Source: Tanytarsus gracilentus (Eukaryota; Arthropoda; Insecta; Diptera; Chironomidae). Taken from it: DNA of 64,000 nucleotides. A program made the position numbers and the translations under genes. The notes beneath the pieces were generated by a model. That model was not told where the DNA came from, made no database searches, and saw only the letters and a program-made list of their open reading frames with translations. Numbering within the stretch: the stretch's first letter is position 1; every line of letters starts with the position of its first letter. This document shows positions 26,611 to 37,241 of the stretch, piece by piece. The stretch lies in assembly GCA_038502055.1 (NCBI GenBank), contig JAXRKN010000024.1, forward strand, positions 186,001-250,000, written 5' to 3'.

Positions 26611-27171
26611 ATTTGAGAATTTGATTTGAAAAATGACTGAAAACCAAAAATAAATTTTGTAGCAAAAATAATTTTAAATAAAAATTTGCAATTTCTTTTA
26701 AGAAGAATTTTAAAAAGTTTTTTACATTGAAAAGGGGAAAAATAATTTTGAGGAGAAATCGAGATCGAAAATGAGAGCTTTTGAGGGGAAAATGATGAAA
26801 GCTTTAGAAAAGGGGAAAAAATGAGAAAGATTTGAACTTAAAAAAAATAATTTTCTGGCAAAAAATAAAAAAAATTGGAGTTAAAATATTTTAAATTTAT
26901 TAAAAAAATTATGGAAATTCCATAAAAGATTTTGTTATTAAAATTTATTTAGAAATTTCTCTAACAGATTTTCACTAAACGATGATTCGAAAATTTTCCT
27001 CTATTCGATGTTTTCTTGTTCGAGCATTTTGAATATTTTTACAACAAATTTATTTTTTTTGAGTAGTCTTGGTGCCGACAACTTTTTTGATTAAAATGTT
27101 TTCCTGAAAATTTCAATGCCACAAATCGAGTCAATTTAAAAGCATGGGTTAAAAATTCAAAATAAATCACG
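26611..27171. other. Intergenic, nothing seen
   Basis: 3' flank of the Vml-like gene with AATAAA-type signals soon after the stop. No other feature is recognised. Confidence 0.5.
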
Positions 27172-27731
27172 ATGAAAAGAACAATTTTAATTTTGCTCCT
27201 CATTTCTGGATTAATTTCAGCAAATCCTTTTTTTGGGTGAGAAAATGAAAAAAATTATTTGAAATTTAATTTTATTAAAAAAAACTAAATTTAATTAAAA
27301 GTTAAAAATATTTCAATATTTTTAAATTTATTTAAAATTAAAATTTTCAAATTGAATTAAATTTTTTTTAACAAAATTAGTTTTTATTTTTAAAAAATAA
27401 AAAGTTCAATTTTTAAAAAAAATTAATTTTTCATAAAATTTAATTTCAAATTTTTAATTTTCGAAATTTAATTAAAAAATTTTAAAATTTTATTTTTAGA
27501 TATTTTGGTCGTCACAGATGTAGAAAAGGAAAAGACTCAAAAAAGAGCACAAAATCATCTCGAACAACAACAATCACATCGACCACAAATTCGGGAGGTT
27601 TTAATTTTGGAGATAACAACATTGACATCAGAAATGCGAGATTGATTTCTTCGACTGCAAGGACTGTGAGAACAACAACCAGAAGAACAACGAGAAGAAC
27701 AACAACGACAGCAAGAAATAGAAGAGGTTGA
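27172..27731 (+). CDS. Small secreted Thr/Arg-rich protein, paralogue of the next gene
   Basis: Two exons, 27172-27236 and 27500-27731, joined in phase 2; 98 residues. A strong signal peptide (TILILLLISGLISA) is followed by a basic, Thr-rich chain with a GGFNFG motif and a C-terminal run of RTTRRTTTT. It has one Cys. The gene at 28087-28421 has the same layout: signal peptide in exon 1, Gly-rich junction, phase-2 intron, Thr run, GGF.FG. I do not recognise the family. Low-complexity secreted proteins of this kind may be cuticular, salivary or eggshell components, but nothing here decides. Confidence 0.65.
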
Positions 27732-28086
27732 AATTTATTAATGAATCGACCAAAAAGTGAAAGGCTAAAAGTGGGATGGTTTAAAAATATTTAAATGAAT
27801 TTTAAAGCATAAAAAGTTAAGTTAAAGATATTGAAAAAATTAGGTAAAAATAAATTATTTTAATTAATTTTAACTCAAATGGTGGTTTTTAATTTCCAGA
27901 CAATTTTTATTAAAATTTTATCGTGAATTTTCTCTATATTTTTTGTTTTTAATTTTTTCATCAAACAATTTACAAGAATTTTATTGTTAAATTTTTATTA
28001 CACATGTTTTCACTTATTTTTCATCAAAACCAGCTCGATTTTTCACATTGTTATTTTATTCATTGAAAATAAGTCGAAGAGAGAAA

Positions 28087-28421
28087 ATGAAGATAATTTT
28101 ATTCATTTTAATCACTCTAATTGTTTTAATTAACTCGCATCCACATCATGGCGGTGGTGGGAGGTAATTTTGTAGAATTTTCATGGAAGTTTGAGAAATT
28201 TAAAATTCTTAATTAAGTTTTTAAAAAATTTAACAAAATATTCATAAAATAAAAAATTCAAATTTTTATAAAAAAATATTCAAAATTTTAGAGGCGGCTG
28301 CAGAAATAAAAATACAACAACAACATCATCAAGCACGACTGTCAACTATGGAGATCGTTTGATTGATCAAAGAATTGCAACAACGCCAAGAACAACTTCG
28401 GGTGGTTTTAGATTTGGATAG
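28087..28421 (+). CDS. Small secreted protein with GGFRFG C-terminus
   Basis: Two exons, 28087-28163 and 28292-28421, phase-2 intron, 68 residues. Signal peptide (LFILITLIVLINS), then HPHHGGGGRGGC, a short Thr/Ser stretch and a C-terminal GGFRFG. It is the paralogue of the gene at 27172, about 350 bp away on the same strand. Function unknown. The start was chosen because it gives a clean signal peptide and an in-frame splice. Confidence 0.62.
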
Positions 28422-29219
28422 AAAATCAGATAAATGTAAAATTTTAATTACGTGTTAAAATATTCAAGCGAATTAAAGCAAAAACATTATTTTTTTTAAA
28501 TTTCTTCTAATAAAATTCAAGAACTAAAAAAAATCTCACAAAATATTTTTTCTAATTTTTTATTATTTTTTACTTAAATATATTAAAATCTTCATCAATA
28601 TTTTGCATCACAATTTGAGTAAAATATCAGCTGAATTTATTTGCTTAAATAAAAAGCAAACACTTGAAGATAAAAAGATAAAAAAAAATTTGATTTATTC
28701 GTTCTTGACTCTAAGCGTTGAACTTTTTGATACAATTTTTATCTCTCAGCAACAAAAATTAAGATAATTTTTTTAAAAATAAGCAAATGTTGGTAAACGT
28801 GTAAAAGTGTCCACGCACGTGCTTAGAAAAATTATTAACATCGTAAAACTTAAATTAGACTCGAATTTTTTTTTTGAAAAATTGAAAAAATTAATTATGG
28901 ACGAAAATTTATTTTGTGTGTCTGTAAATTTTTATTTTATTTAGTTTTTGCTAATTTCATTAACTTGACACAAAAAAATTGGTAACATGTAAAATTTAAT
29001 TTAGACTCAAAAATATTATTTTGAAAATTAAAAATTATCAATGATAAAAATTTAAATTTTTATTTTGATTAATTTTTATTGATTTTATTAATTTGACCCA
29101 AAAAAATTTAATTTTAACTCAATTTTTTTAGAAAATTAATTTTCTGTGTCTATAAATTTAAATTTTATTTATTTCATAAACTTTCGCGTGCAATCAAGTG
29201 CATTTTTTCTTTAAAGAAA
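28422..29219. other. Convergent intergenic region
   Basis: Separates plus-strand small genes from the minus-strand cluster. It is AT-rich with A/T-run repeats, and I see no gene. Confidence 0.5.
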
Positions 29220-30161
29220 TTATGCTCCAAGTGTTGTTGGATTCTTGGCAACTTCAGTTGTGTCCTTGTTTGAGGAGTTGGTCGTGGTCGTGCCTTTCGG
29301 TGCTTCGGTACGTCTTCTAGTTGTTGTTCCAGATGTTGTGCTTGCTTTCGTTGTTGTTGTTGCGGGTTTAGTTGTTGTTGTCGGGGCTTTAGTTGTTGTC
29401 GATGTGGTTGGTGGTTTGGTTGTTGAAGTTGTCGAAGTTGTTGGCGGGGGTTTTGTTGTTGAAGTTGTCATTGGTGGTTTGGTTGTTGTCGAAGTTGTTG
29501 AAGTTGTCGAAGTTGTCGTTGTTGTAATGGTTGATTGAACGCAAGCGTCAATGGCTTGTTGATTCGTCACTTGAATCACAAGATTCACAATTGAATTCAC
29601 TTGACTTTGAGCGCGAATTAAATCATCAGAATAAATTCCTAAATTTTTCATGTTGTCTAAAATTGAATATCTTGCACTTTCAATGTCCTCGAGAAGATCA
29701 TCGAAGCATCGTGCGTTTCCGTTAATCACAATTAGATTTTTAATTTTAGCTTCTGCATCATCTAAAGGTGGCAATTGATCGGCAAGAGTTTGATTGAGTG
29801 GAATTAATGGATTTTGAGTTGTCTCATCGAAAAATTCCGTTTGCTCGTCAAAATCTTGATTTCCCATGCATTTAGTGTTGAACGGCCAATCGCAAACTTT
29901 CAAAGCGTCGTTGAAAATTAAAATACTTGGACATTGATAGACGAAAGCTTTTCCATAAAGTGCGCACTTGTAAAATTTCGAGCAGTCGCTCTCGTGCGGG
30001 AACATTGTGGCGTAAATTACATCAAGCGGTGAACAAATCGGAACGGACGAAGATATTTTGATGATCATAAAAATCACAAACGTGATTGAGGGAATTTTTA
30101 ATTCTGAGAAAAAAAATTAAGAATTTTTGAGTAAAAATTATAAAAAATTCTCACCTTTCAT
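29220..30161 (-). CDS. Peritrophin-A (CBM14) chitin-binding mucin
   Basis: Two exons: ATGAAAG at 30155-30161 and 29220-30103; 296 residues. Signal peptide (SITFVIFMIIKISSS) precedes one CBM14 domain with six cysteines (CSPLDVIY, DCSKFYKC, YQC, VCDW, TKC). A central region of about 120 residues has only two further Cys and no clear domain; the C-terminal third is Thr/Pro-rich with TTSTT and TTTKPP runs, a mucin-like O-glycosylation target. Chitin-binding mucins of this kind act in peritrophic matrix or other chitinous layers. The tiny first exon carrying only ATGAAA and one base is shared with the three peritrophins at 32.9-38.2 kb, which supports common origin. TATAAAG lies about 90 bp upstream. 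Confidence 0.78.
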
Positions 30162-30246
30162 TTTATTTTTTAAATTTCTCAGATTATCACTTTCAACTCC
30201 GTAGAGAACAAAAAAGTCTTTAAATTTTTATCACAAGTGCAATCGC

Positions 30247-30302
30247 TTTATAAAGTAGCGACGCAAATTTCTTCTTTCCCTTTAAAATTCATAAAAGATA
30301 AA
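30247..30302 (-). promoter_or_regulatory. TATA box and GATA site of the CBM14 mucin gene
   Basis: CTTTATAAAG at 30246-30255 reads as a TATA box on the minus strand, about 90 bp from the ATG. A GATAA motif lies at 30297-30301. Similar GATA sites occur in the peritrophin promoters. Confidence 0.45.
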
Positions 30303-30628
30303 TCTGAACAAAGAATGAGCTGAAAAAATAAATTTTGAACAAATTAATCGCACATGTGCCGCGAGATAATGCAAAAAAAGATCCAAAAGATTAAAAAACT
30401 AATTTATGGTTTGTGGATTTTTTAATTGAGGATGCTATAAAATTTTTTAAGAGTTATTTCGCTTTTGTGTATTTTTATAGCTCCGCTATGAATTCTTATT
30501 CTTACAAAGGTTTTTAATTAATTAGAAAATATTTAAGTGAGGGAAAAAATTCAAAATCTTTTTTAAAAAATTCCTTTTTATTTTCAGGATAAATTTTTTG
30601 ATGACATCAAATTTTTTTATCAACAAAT

Positions 30629-32293
30629 TTAAGCCGCTGATTCAAAATTATTGATTGGTGTGAAGCTGTTGATCGGTTCAGGTTTCATTGGTTGAAAATT
30701 AACATTTTCTTCTGAGCTTGACGACGAATTCTTAATGAACTTCATAAAAGTTTCACTTCCAGTCGCCTCCAACAAAGCGGAAGTGTTGAAATTCAATTGA
30801 CCGGAAGTCTGCAATTTCGAAAAGTTCAAGCTCAAAATGTCGAGATTCGACTCGGTAGACATTTGATATTGTGAAAATGAACTCATGCTCGTAACTTTCG
30901 TCATCAGTTCACCATTAAGCATGTAAGCTGATGACATGGCAGCTTGATATTTTGCGACAGCTCCATTAGCGCGTGCAAGTTCAGCGTGAAGTTGAGCGAC
31001 AATGACTTTAGCATTTTTCAACTGTGTCGACATCGATTCAATCTCAAATTGATAATTTCTCAATGTTTGACTGAGAAGTTCCAGTTTTTTGATTAAAAAT
31101 TCATTGTCAGCATTCGAGCCTTGAAGTCTCTTGAGGATGGTCTCGACTTGAATCTTTTGATGCTCGATTGTGCTTTCGTAGCTCGAAAGACTCGATTTCA
31201 GTGTGTCAGCGTCAGCGTTATTGCCTTCGAGGAGAGCTTCGAGCTCGTATATTCTTTGCTGTTGATTGCGAATTTTCTCCTCGAGTCCTTTGCCGCTTCC
31301 GCTTCCAGTTTTGTTCAATGAAGCCTTAAAGCGTTCCGTGTAGCTCTCCATTTGATAGCGTTCGGATTTGAGAGTCTCCTCGAGCATTTTGACCTTCGTG
31401 TAGAGAAATTCACTCTCAGTCGAGACATTTTGAAGTTTCAACTCGAGCTCAGACACGCGAGAAGTCTCAGAAGTGAATTTTTCCTCGAAAGTTCGTCTCT
31501 CAGTAACGAGAACATTGTTCTCCATTTTCAACGACTGCATTTTCGCATTCAACTCAGCAACGCGAGTTCTTTCAGCCGAAATTCTATCCTCATAGCTTCT
31601 TCGATCGCTTTTGTAGTTCGAAAGCTCAAGTTCCAAGTTTTGAATGCAATTTTGCATCTCCAAAAACTTTTGTTGGCTATAAAAGCTGTTATCGCGAATT
31701 ATGAGTCTCTCTCTGTATGTGTTATCGGAGAGATTGTAATTTTCCGAGCGAACTTCTTTCGTCATCATCTGCTGGAATTGGTTTTTATCTACAAATTGAT
31801 TAAATAAGTTAATAAAATTGTTATCGGAGAATGAGGTAAGGGGAGTTAAGTAACATCCAAGAATGGGTTTTGATCTATTTTTAGAAATTTACCCTAAAAG
31901 AGACAAAATCATGATTTTCATGAAATTTAAGTTCAAAAAATTAAAAAAATTAAATGGAAAAATTAAAAAATTAATAAATTTCAAAAATTCAAAATTTCAA
32001 AATTAAAGAATTAATAAAAATATTAAAAATTTACTCACATTCAACATTTTTCTCTCCTTCAACGCTTGAAGATGTTTTGATTGAAGTTTCATTTACTGCT
32101 AAGCAAAAAAAAATTAATAAATAATCGATCAATTAAAAAAATTAATTAATGACTTTTAATTGATTAAACTAGAATTAATGAAAATTTCATAACGTCACTT
32201 AATTTTTTTAATATTGCAATGTGTCAACAATTAGTGAATTAAAACACAAAATTACTAATTGTACTTAATGACCACAACTTTCTTACAAGACAT
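30629..32293 (-). CDS. Coiled-coil protein with about 42-residue repeats
   Basis: Three exons: 32287-32293 (ATGTCTT), 32039-32098, 30629-31788; 408 residues, phases consistent. There is no signal peptide. Residues from about 45 to 300 form a long heptad-patterned coiled coil built from repeats of about 42 residues, recognisable in YEDRISAERTRVAELNAKMQ, FEEKFTSETSRVSELELKLQ, LEETLKSERYQMESYTERFK and YESTIEHQKIQVETILKRLQ. A GSGSGKG break separates two halves. The C-terminal tail is Ser/Asn/Phe-rich (SSSSSEENVNF). I do not recognise an orthologue; a cytoplasmic filament or scaffold role is possible. It sits between chitin-binding mucin genes, but lacks their signal peptide. Confidence 0.72.
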
Positions 32294-32476
32294 TTTAGAA
32301 TTTATTTTTCACAATCAGCTTCTGGAACTTCTGTTTGCTTTCGTCAATTGATCGAACGACTGAATGAAACAAACGAAAATGTAGAATTTATATTTTAAAA
32401 ATTTTCTTATCGTTATCGCTTCTGAACTTCGAAATATTGCATTTTATCGGCAAAATTACAGTTATTGGATTAAAAT

Positions 32477-32485
32477 TTATATAGA
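32477..32485 (-). promoter_or_regulatory. Candidate TATA box of the coiled-coil gene
   Basis: CTATATAAA on the minus strand, about 185 bp upstream of the ATG. Minus-strand GATAA motifs are nearby at 32399-32420 and at about 32565, where TTATC is read on the plus strand. Confidence 0.35.
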
Positions 32486-32877
32486 GTTTCATTTTCCATT
32501 TTGGTTTAGTCATCCAAAGAACATAAACCAAGTTAGCAGTAAATTTTGTTTGATAAATTTTCTTCTTATCACTTTTTTGTCATCAATAAAAATTTTTTTG
32601 GTGTCTGAAAAAAAAAAATTACGATAAAAACACTGGAATTTTTTAGCGATTAGCTCATTTTAAATTTTTCGAATTACCAATAAAAGATTTATTAAAATTT
32701 TGAGTTTTTATTTAATTTTAAACTTTGTTTACATTTGAATTTTTATTTTAAAATTTTTATTAGCTCTTTTAAAAGTTTAAATTACTGTAAAGTTATAAGA
32801 TCTAAAAAATAATTTAATTAAAATAAAATTTTTATTTTTTTGAGCTTTTTCAGTTCTCATCTGATATTTCATGACGC

Positions 32878-33668
32878 TCATGCTCTATGTCCATGCTTAT
32901 GTCCGCGATTATTATTTTTTTTGTTGCATTTCTCTTTTGATTCTTCTGATGATGAATAAGATTCACTCGAGCTTGAAGACCACTTTTTGGTTGGTTTTGG
33001 TCTTCTTGTTGCGGGTCTTTTAGTTGGTTTTACTGTGGGATTTCCATCTGACTCTAAATTTTAAAATATTAAATTAAAAATTGAATTCAAAAATAATAAT
33101 TTTTTAACCTTTTGTTGGTCTTGTTGCGGGCGTTGCTTTTGTTGCGGCTGTGGCTTTTGTTGCGGCTGTGGCTTTTGTTGCGGCTGTGGCTTTTGTTGCG
33201 GCTGTGGCTTTTGTTGCGGCTGTGGCTTTTGTTGCGGCTGTGGCTTTTGTTGCAGGTGTTGCGGGTGTCGCAGGTGTTGCAGGTGTCGCAGGTGTCGCAG
33301 GTGTTGCAGGTGTCGCAGGTGTTGCAGGTGTAGCAACAGCTCTATCAGGAATTTCACATCCAGCCTTTTCCGAAGAATCACAGAAAAGTTGAATCGGATT
33401 AAACTTCAAACCATCTGGACAGTCCATTTGAAATGGAACTCTGCGGAAACAAAGGAAAAAACTTCCGCAGTCATCTGGATTTGAAATGTATGAAATCAAA
33501 ATGTTGGTTGGTGGACACTGAACTGATGCCGCTTCCTGAATGGTGACAGCGATTATCATCGCTATTAAAATTGAAGTGAAAGCTAAAAAAATTTGTTTAA
33601 AATTATTTTTAAATTTAAATAAACTTTCAATAAAATTTATTTATTAAATTTTCCAACTCACTTTTCAT
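32878..33668 (-). CDS. Mucin-like peritrophin 1 (CBM14 plus ATP/ATK repeats)
   Basis: Exons 33662-33668, 33109-33582, 32878-33053; 218 residues. MKTFTSILIAMIIAVTIQ signal peptide, then one six-Cys CBM14 domain (QCPPTN, DDCGSFFLC, MDCPDG, LFCDSS, AGC). About twenty ATP triplets and KATAAT units follow, then an exon with SSSSSESYSSSEESKEKC and a basic His-rich end (GHKHGHRA). The Thr every third residue suggests dense O-glycosylation. It is first of three tandem paralogues (35292-36185 and 37242-38182), with the same seven-base first exon. Likely chitin-binding and secreted; tissue is inferred only from the promoter GATA sites. Confidence 0.78.
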
Positions 33669-34013
33669 TTTGTTAATTTTTTTATATCTTTGAATTTTTT
33701 TAAAATTTTAAATATTTTGAACGAGTTTGAATAGAACAAAGTTTTCTGAGTGAGATGAGGATTGCAATTGACTCTTTATAGTGAACTCAAATCACTTTTA
33801 ACCATCACAACAAAACATCTTATCTTATTTTTATTGAAATCGCACAAAAATATTTACACCTCAAAGGTGGAAAAACAATTTAAATTTCTTCGCAATATTG
33901 ACGATCAAAAAACAATTGAAAATAATAAAAAACAAATTATTTCACGTGAGTACGCGTGATTTTAAAGAAAACAATGTCAGTGACTGATAAAAAAAATTTC
34001 GTCGAGAATGTTT
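33669..34013 (-). promoter_or_regulatory. Promoter copy A (345 bp, duplicated at 36186-36530)
   Basis: This 345-bp block upstream of peritrophin 1 is almost identical to 36186-36530 upstream of peritrophin 2, with the same length. It contains a TATA box (TATAAAG on minus, 33774-33780) and a GATAA site (TTATC at 33820-33824) in the string AACATCTTATCTTATTT. The identity stops sharply after GAGAATGTTT. Confidence 0.75.
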
Positions 34014-35250
34014 AACTTAGGGCAAGTGTCAGGTCAAAAAGTAAAAAATTCATCTTAGATCCTAAATAGACCAAAAAATACTTTTTTGATTGGCTTCAAA
34101 TTTATAAAATTTTAAAAATCGATACAAAAAGAACATTTGAAAAAACATGATTTTTGTCCTGTCCAGTGCGAGGAAACCGAATTATAATTTTTTTTCAAAA
34201 AACACATTGTTTGAACACCAGTTTAAACTAAGCATATTAGCCTAAAAATTTCCATACTTAATTTGTAGCATTGAGCTTTATCTTTCAGGCCTTAAACAGC
34301 TGCTTCTACTGAAACTTATATGTTTTTTGACACAGCAAATTCAATTTTTTCATTTAAATATTCTTTAAAAGTATCTTGGATGATTCTAAAAAAATCTCAA
34401 ATGTTTGACTTAAATGTGGTTCCTTTGAGTGAAGTTTTAAAATTTTTCACAGTGTCGGTTCAATAAGATTCACTACTTTTTATAAAAATACAGTTTGGGA
34501 TCCCATTGTACTTGTTGTGTGTCATATTTTGAATCTGACTTAAAATTCTTTGATACCTATCCAACAATATACGTATGTATGTCACAGGTTTTGCTGAGTT
34601 ATTAGCCAAATCAAAGCTCATTGCTGGTTTTTTCTCAACGAAACCAACAAAAAACAGCTGTAAAGCAGAGCTCGATGAACTTTTTTCAAGAAGCTTTTTT
34701 AGCTTAAGCTAAATTTTAAAAAATAAATATATAAATGTTTAGACTATCATGCTTTGTTAGGCAGGTGATTAAAAAATGTGTTTTTTAAAAAAATTCATGA
34801 TTCGATTCCCTCCCATAGTAAAAAAAACTCAGTTAAAAAATATAATCGGAAAATTTGCATAAACCAAAACTATAAAAAATCAGTTTAAAAAAATTAAAAA
34901 AATAAATTTTTCTTTAAAGTTTTGACTGACGATCGGCTAAAGTAAAAAAAATAGGCTAAACGTCCTTAAATGGGACATGAAACCTTAATTTATCAAATTT
35001 GATTATTAAATTTTTAAACTAAATTTTTATTTAATAATTTGGAAATTTATATTGCTTAAAAGTTTGTTTAAACTTTTACAAACTACCAATAGAAATTTTT
35101 TATTTTGTAATTTATTTTTCAACAAACTTTGAACTTTTATTAATACTTGGAACTTTTTTGAAGATAAAATTTATGTTTAAATTATAAATTTTAGTCCTTT
35201 TAAAATTTTTACATTTATATAGTTCTAGATCCTATAGATAGAAGACAATA
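34014..35250. other. Non-homologous insert between duplicated peritrophin genes
   Basis: At 34014 the duplicated promoter block ends abruptly and a stretch of less simple sequence begins (GGCAAGTGTCAGGTC...). It has no long frame. At about 34742-34822 a tRNA-like pattern is visible: ACTAT and ATAGT about 75 bases apart, and a B-box-like GATTCGATTCC. A transposon remnant or tRNA-derived SINE is possible, but ends were not defined. Confidence 0.35.
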
Positions 35251-35291
35251 ATTTAATCTAAGAAAAACTTTTAACAAATTATTTTGGTTTT

Positions 35292-36185
35292 TTAATATTC
35301 TAATTCTGTTGAGTAATTTCCATCCGATTCATTCGAGCTTTTGGGCTCTTCAGTTGGCGCTGTGGGATTTCCATCTGATGGTGTAGTTGGTGTCGCTGGA
35401 GTAGCTGGTGTAGCTGGAGTAGCGCCTGTAGCAGTTATATCAGCTGTTGCGGGTGTAGCTTTTGTTGCTGGTGTTGCTGCAGTTGCTGCTGTAGCTGCAG
35501 TTGCTGCTGTTGCTGCAGTTGCTGCAGTTGCTGCTGTAGCTGCTGTTGCTGCTGTAGCTGCTGTTGCTGCTGTTGCTGCTGTAGCTGCTGTTGCTGCTGT
35601 AGCTGCTGTTGCTGCTGTAGCTGCTGTTGCTGCTGTAGCTGCTGTTGCTGCTGTTGCTGCTGTAGCTGCTGTTGCTGCTGTAGCTGCTGTTGCTGCTGTA
35701 GCTGCTGTTGCTGCTGTAGCTGCTGTTGCTGCTGTTGCTGCTGTAGCTGCTGTTGCTGCTGTAGCTGCTGTTGCTGCTGTAGCTGCTGTTGCTGCTGTAG
35801 CTGCTGTTGCTGCTGTTGCTGCAGTAGCTTTTGTGGCTGATGTAGCTGGCGTCGCTGGTGTAGTTGTTGTCTCGGTACATCCAGCTCTTTTCGGAAAATC
35901 ACAAATAAGTCTAACTGGATTAAATTTCAAACCTCTTGGACAATTTATTGGAAATGGATGTCCACGGAAACAAAGGAAAAATTTCCCGCAATCATTTGGA
36001 TTTGGAATGCATAAAATTAAACGTTTAGTCTTTGGACATTCAACTGATGCCGCTTCCTGAATGGTGACAGCGATTATCATGGCTATTAAAATTGATGTAA
36101 AAGCTAAAAAAATTTAAATTTTAAATTTTAAAATAATTTGATAAAATTTTAATCAAATTCTGAAATTTTCTAACTCACTTTTCAT
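35292..36185 (-). CDS. Mucin-like peritrophin 2 with a very long AAT tripeptide repeat
   Basis: Exons 36179-36185 and 35292-36103; 272 residues. Signal peptide MKTFTSILIAMIIAVTIQ and one CBM14 domain (ECPKTK, NDCGKFFLC, INCPRG, LICDFP, AGC). Then about 40 uninterrupted Ala-Ala-Thr units (roughly 35473-35829), then ATP units and an acidic Ser/Asn/Tyr end (SNESDGNYSTELEY). Paralogues 1 and 3 have an intron before the matching ESxGNPT segment; here the coding continues without it. The repeat makes long frames on the other strand and in other frames; these are shadows. Secreted, chitin-binding and probably heavily O-glycosylated. Confidence 0.77.
35473..35829 (-). repeat. Coding GCT/GCA/ACA minisatellite
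   Basis: About 357 bp of (ACAGCAGCT/ACAGCAGCA) units encoding Ala-Ala-Thr, arranged in higher-order blocks of alternating codon usage (GTAGCTGCT and GTTGCTGCT on the plus strand). Copy number is likely to vary between individuals. Confidence 0.85.
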
Positions 36186-36530
36186 TTTGTTAATTTTTTT
36201 ATATCTTTGAATTTTTATAAAATTTTAAATATTTTGAACGAGTTTGAATATAACAAAGTTTTCTGAGTGAGATGAGGATTGCAATTGACTCTTTATAGTG
36301 AACTCAAATCACTTTAAACCATCACAACAAAACATCTTATCTTATTTTTATTGAAATCGCACAAAAATATTTACACCTCAAAGGTGGAAAAACAATTTAA
36401 ATTTCTTCGCAATATTGACGATTAAAAAACGATTATAAAACTAAAACAACAACTTCCTTCTCGTGAGTACGCGTGATTGTAAAGAAAACAATGTCAGTAA
36501 CTGATAAAGAAAATTTCGTCGAGAATGTTT
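36186..36530 (-). promoter_or_regulatory. Promoter copy B (345 bp, duplicated from 33669-34013)
   Basis: Upstream block of peritrophin 2 with a minus-strand TATA box (TTTATA at 36292-36297) and a GATA site (TTATC at 36337-36341). It matches copy A nearly base for base over 345 bp. Confidence 0.75.
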
Positions 36531-37241
36531 TATGTAATATTGTACATCACATTTTTTGTCGCATAGTTAACAAAATATCGATTTTTATTTAAAAAATATA
36601 TAATATTTAAAAAATAAATTATTAAAATTACCGGCGCTGAATATGTTTTTAATTAAACAATTTTATTAATACGACAAAACTTTCATATCCATCAAAAACT
36701 ATTTTTTAATCGAAATTTTTTAATTGTTTAAAAATTCGTCACATTTATGAGTATTTACCCTAAAACTTTTCAAAACTTTGGCTAAAAATTGGATTTTATC
36801 TGAAAAAATAAAAAATTCTGGATTATAAAATTTTCAAAGACTTTAATTAGAGCTCCACTCCCATCTTTCCATTAAATTTATTAATCCATAGACCATAAAC
36901 CATGTTAGCCGTTAATGTTGTTGATATTTTTTTTGATTATTTGCTTTTTTTATGATCAATAAATTTTTTTCGATGTTTGAAGTAAAAAAATATTATTTTT
37001 AAATTAACTTTAAATTTTTATTGCTTTTTTAAAATTTTACGAACTTCCAATGGAAAGTTTTTAACTTTCGACATACTTTGAAATTTTATTAAAATTTTTT
37101 TTATATATTTTGAATTTTCATTTTTTATTTTTTATTTCATTTTAAAATCAAGCGAAAACCAAAAAAATTTAATTTTGTTAAGATTAAGAATTTTAAAGTT
37201 CCCGACCCTAGAAAAAAATGTTCAAACAAATTTTTCACAAA
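36531..37241. other. Intergenic, partly duplicated 3' flank
   Basis: The stretch at about 36865-36985 (ACCATAAACCATGTTAGC, then ATCAATAAATTTTTTT) resembles 32515-32605 in the flank of peritrophin 1, so the duplicated unit included downstream DNA. No gene is seen. Confidence 0.5.

Noticed and set aside
26150..26629. Gln/His-rich 159-residue frame over the end of the Vml-like gene
   Set aside because: Shifted reading of the SAPAPxY repeat; the frame with the VM domain is the one connected by splicing.
29245..29538. Val-rich plus-strand frame opposite the CBM14 mucin
   Set aside because: Antisense of the Thr-codon run.
34742..34822. Functional tRNA gene
   Set aside because: A-box, B-box and acceptor ends are suggestive, but the T-arm stem does not pair and no anticodon arm is convincing.
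35341..36060. 239-residue frame on the plus strand opposite peritrophin 2
   Set aside because: It is the antisense of the Ala-Ala-Thr minisatellite; the minus-strand frame has the signal peptide and six-Cys domain.
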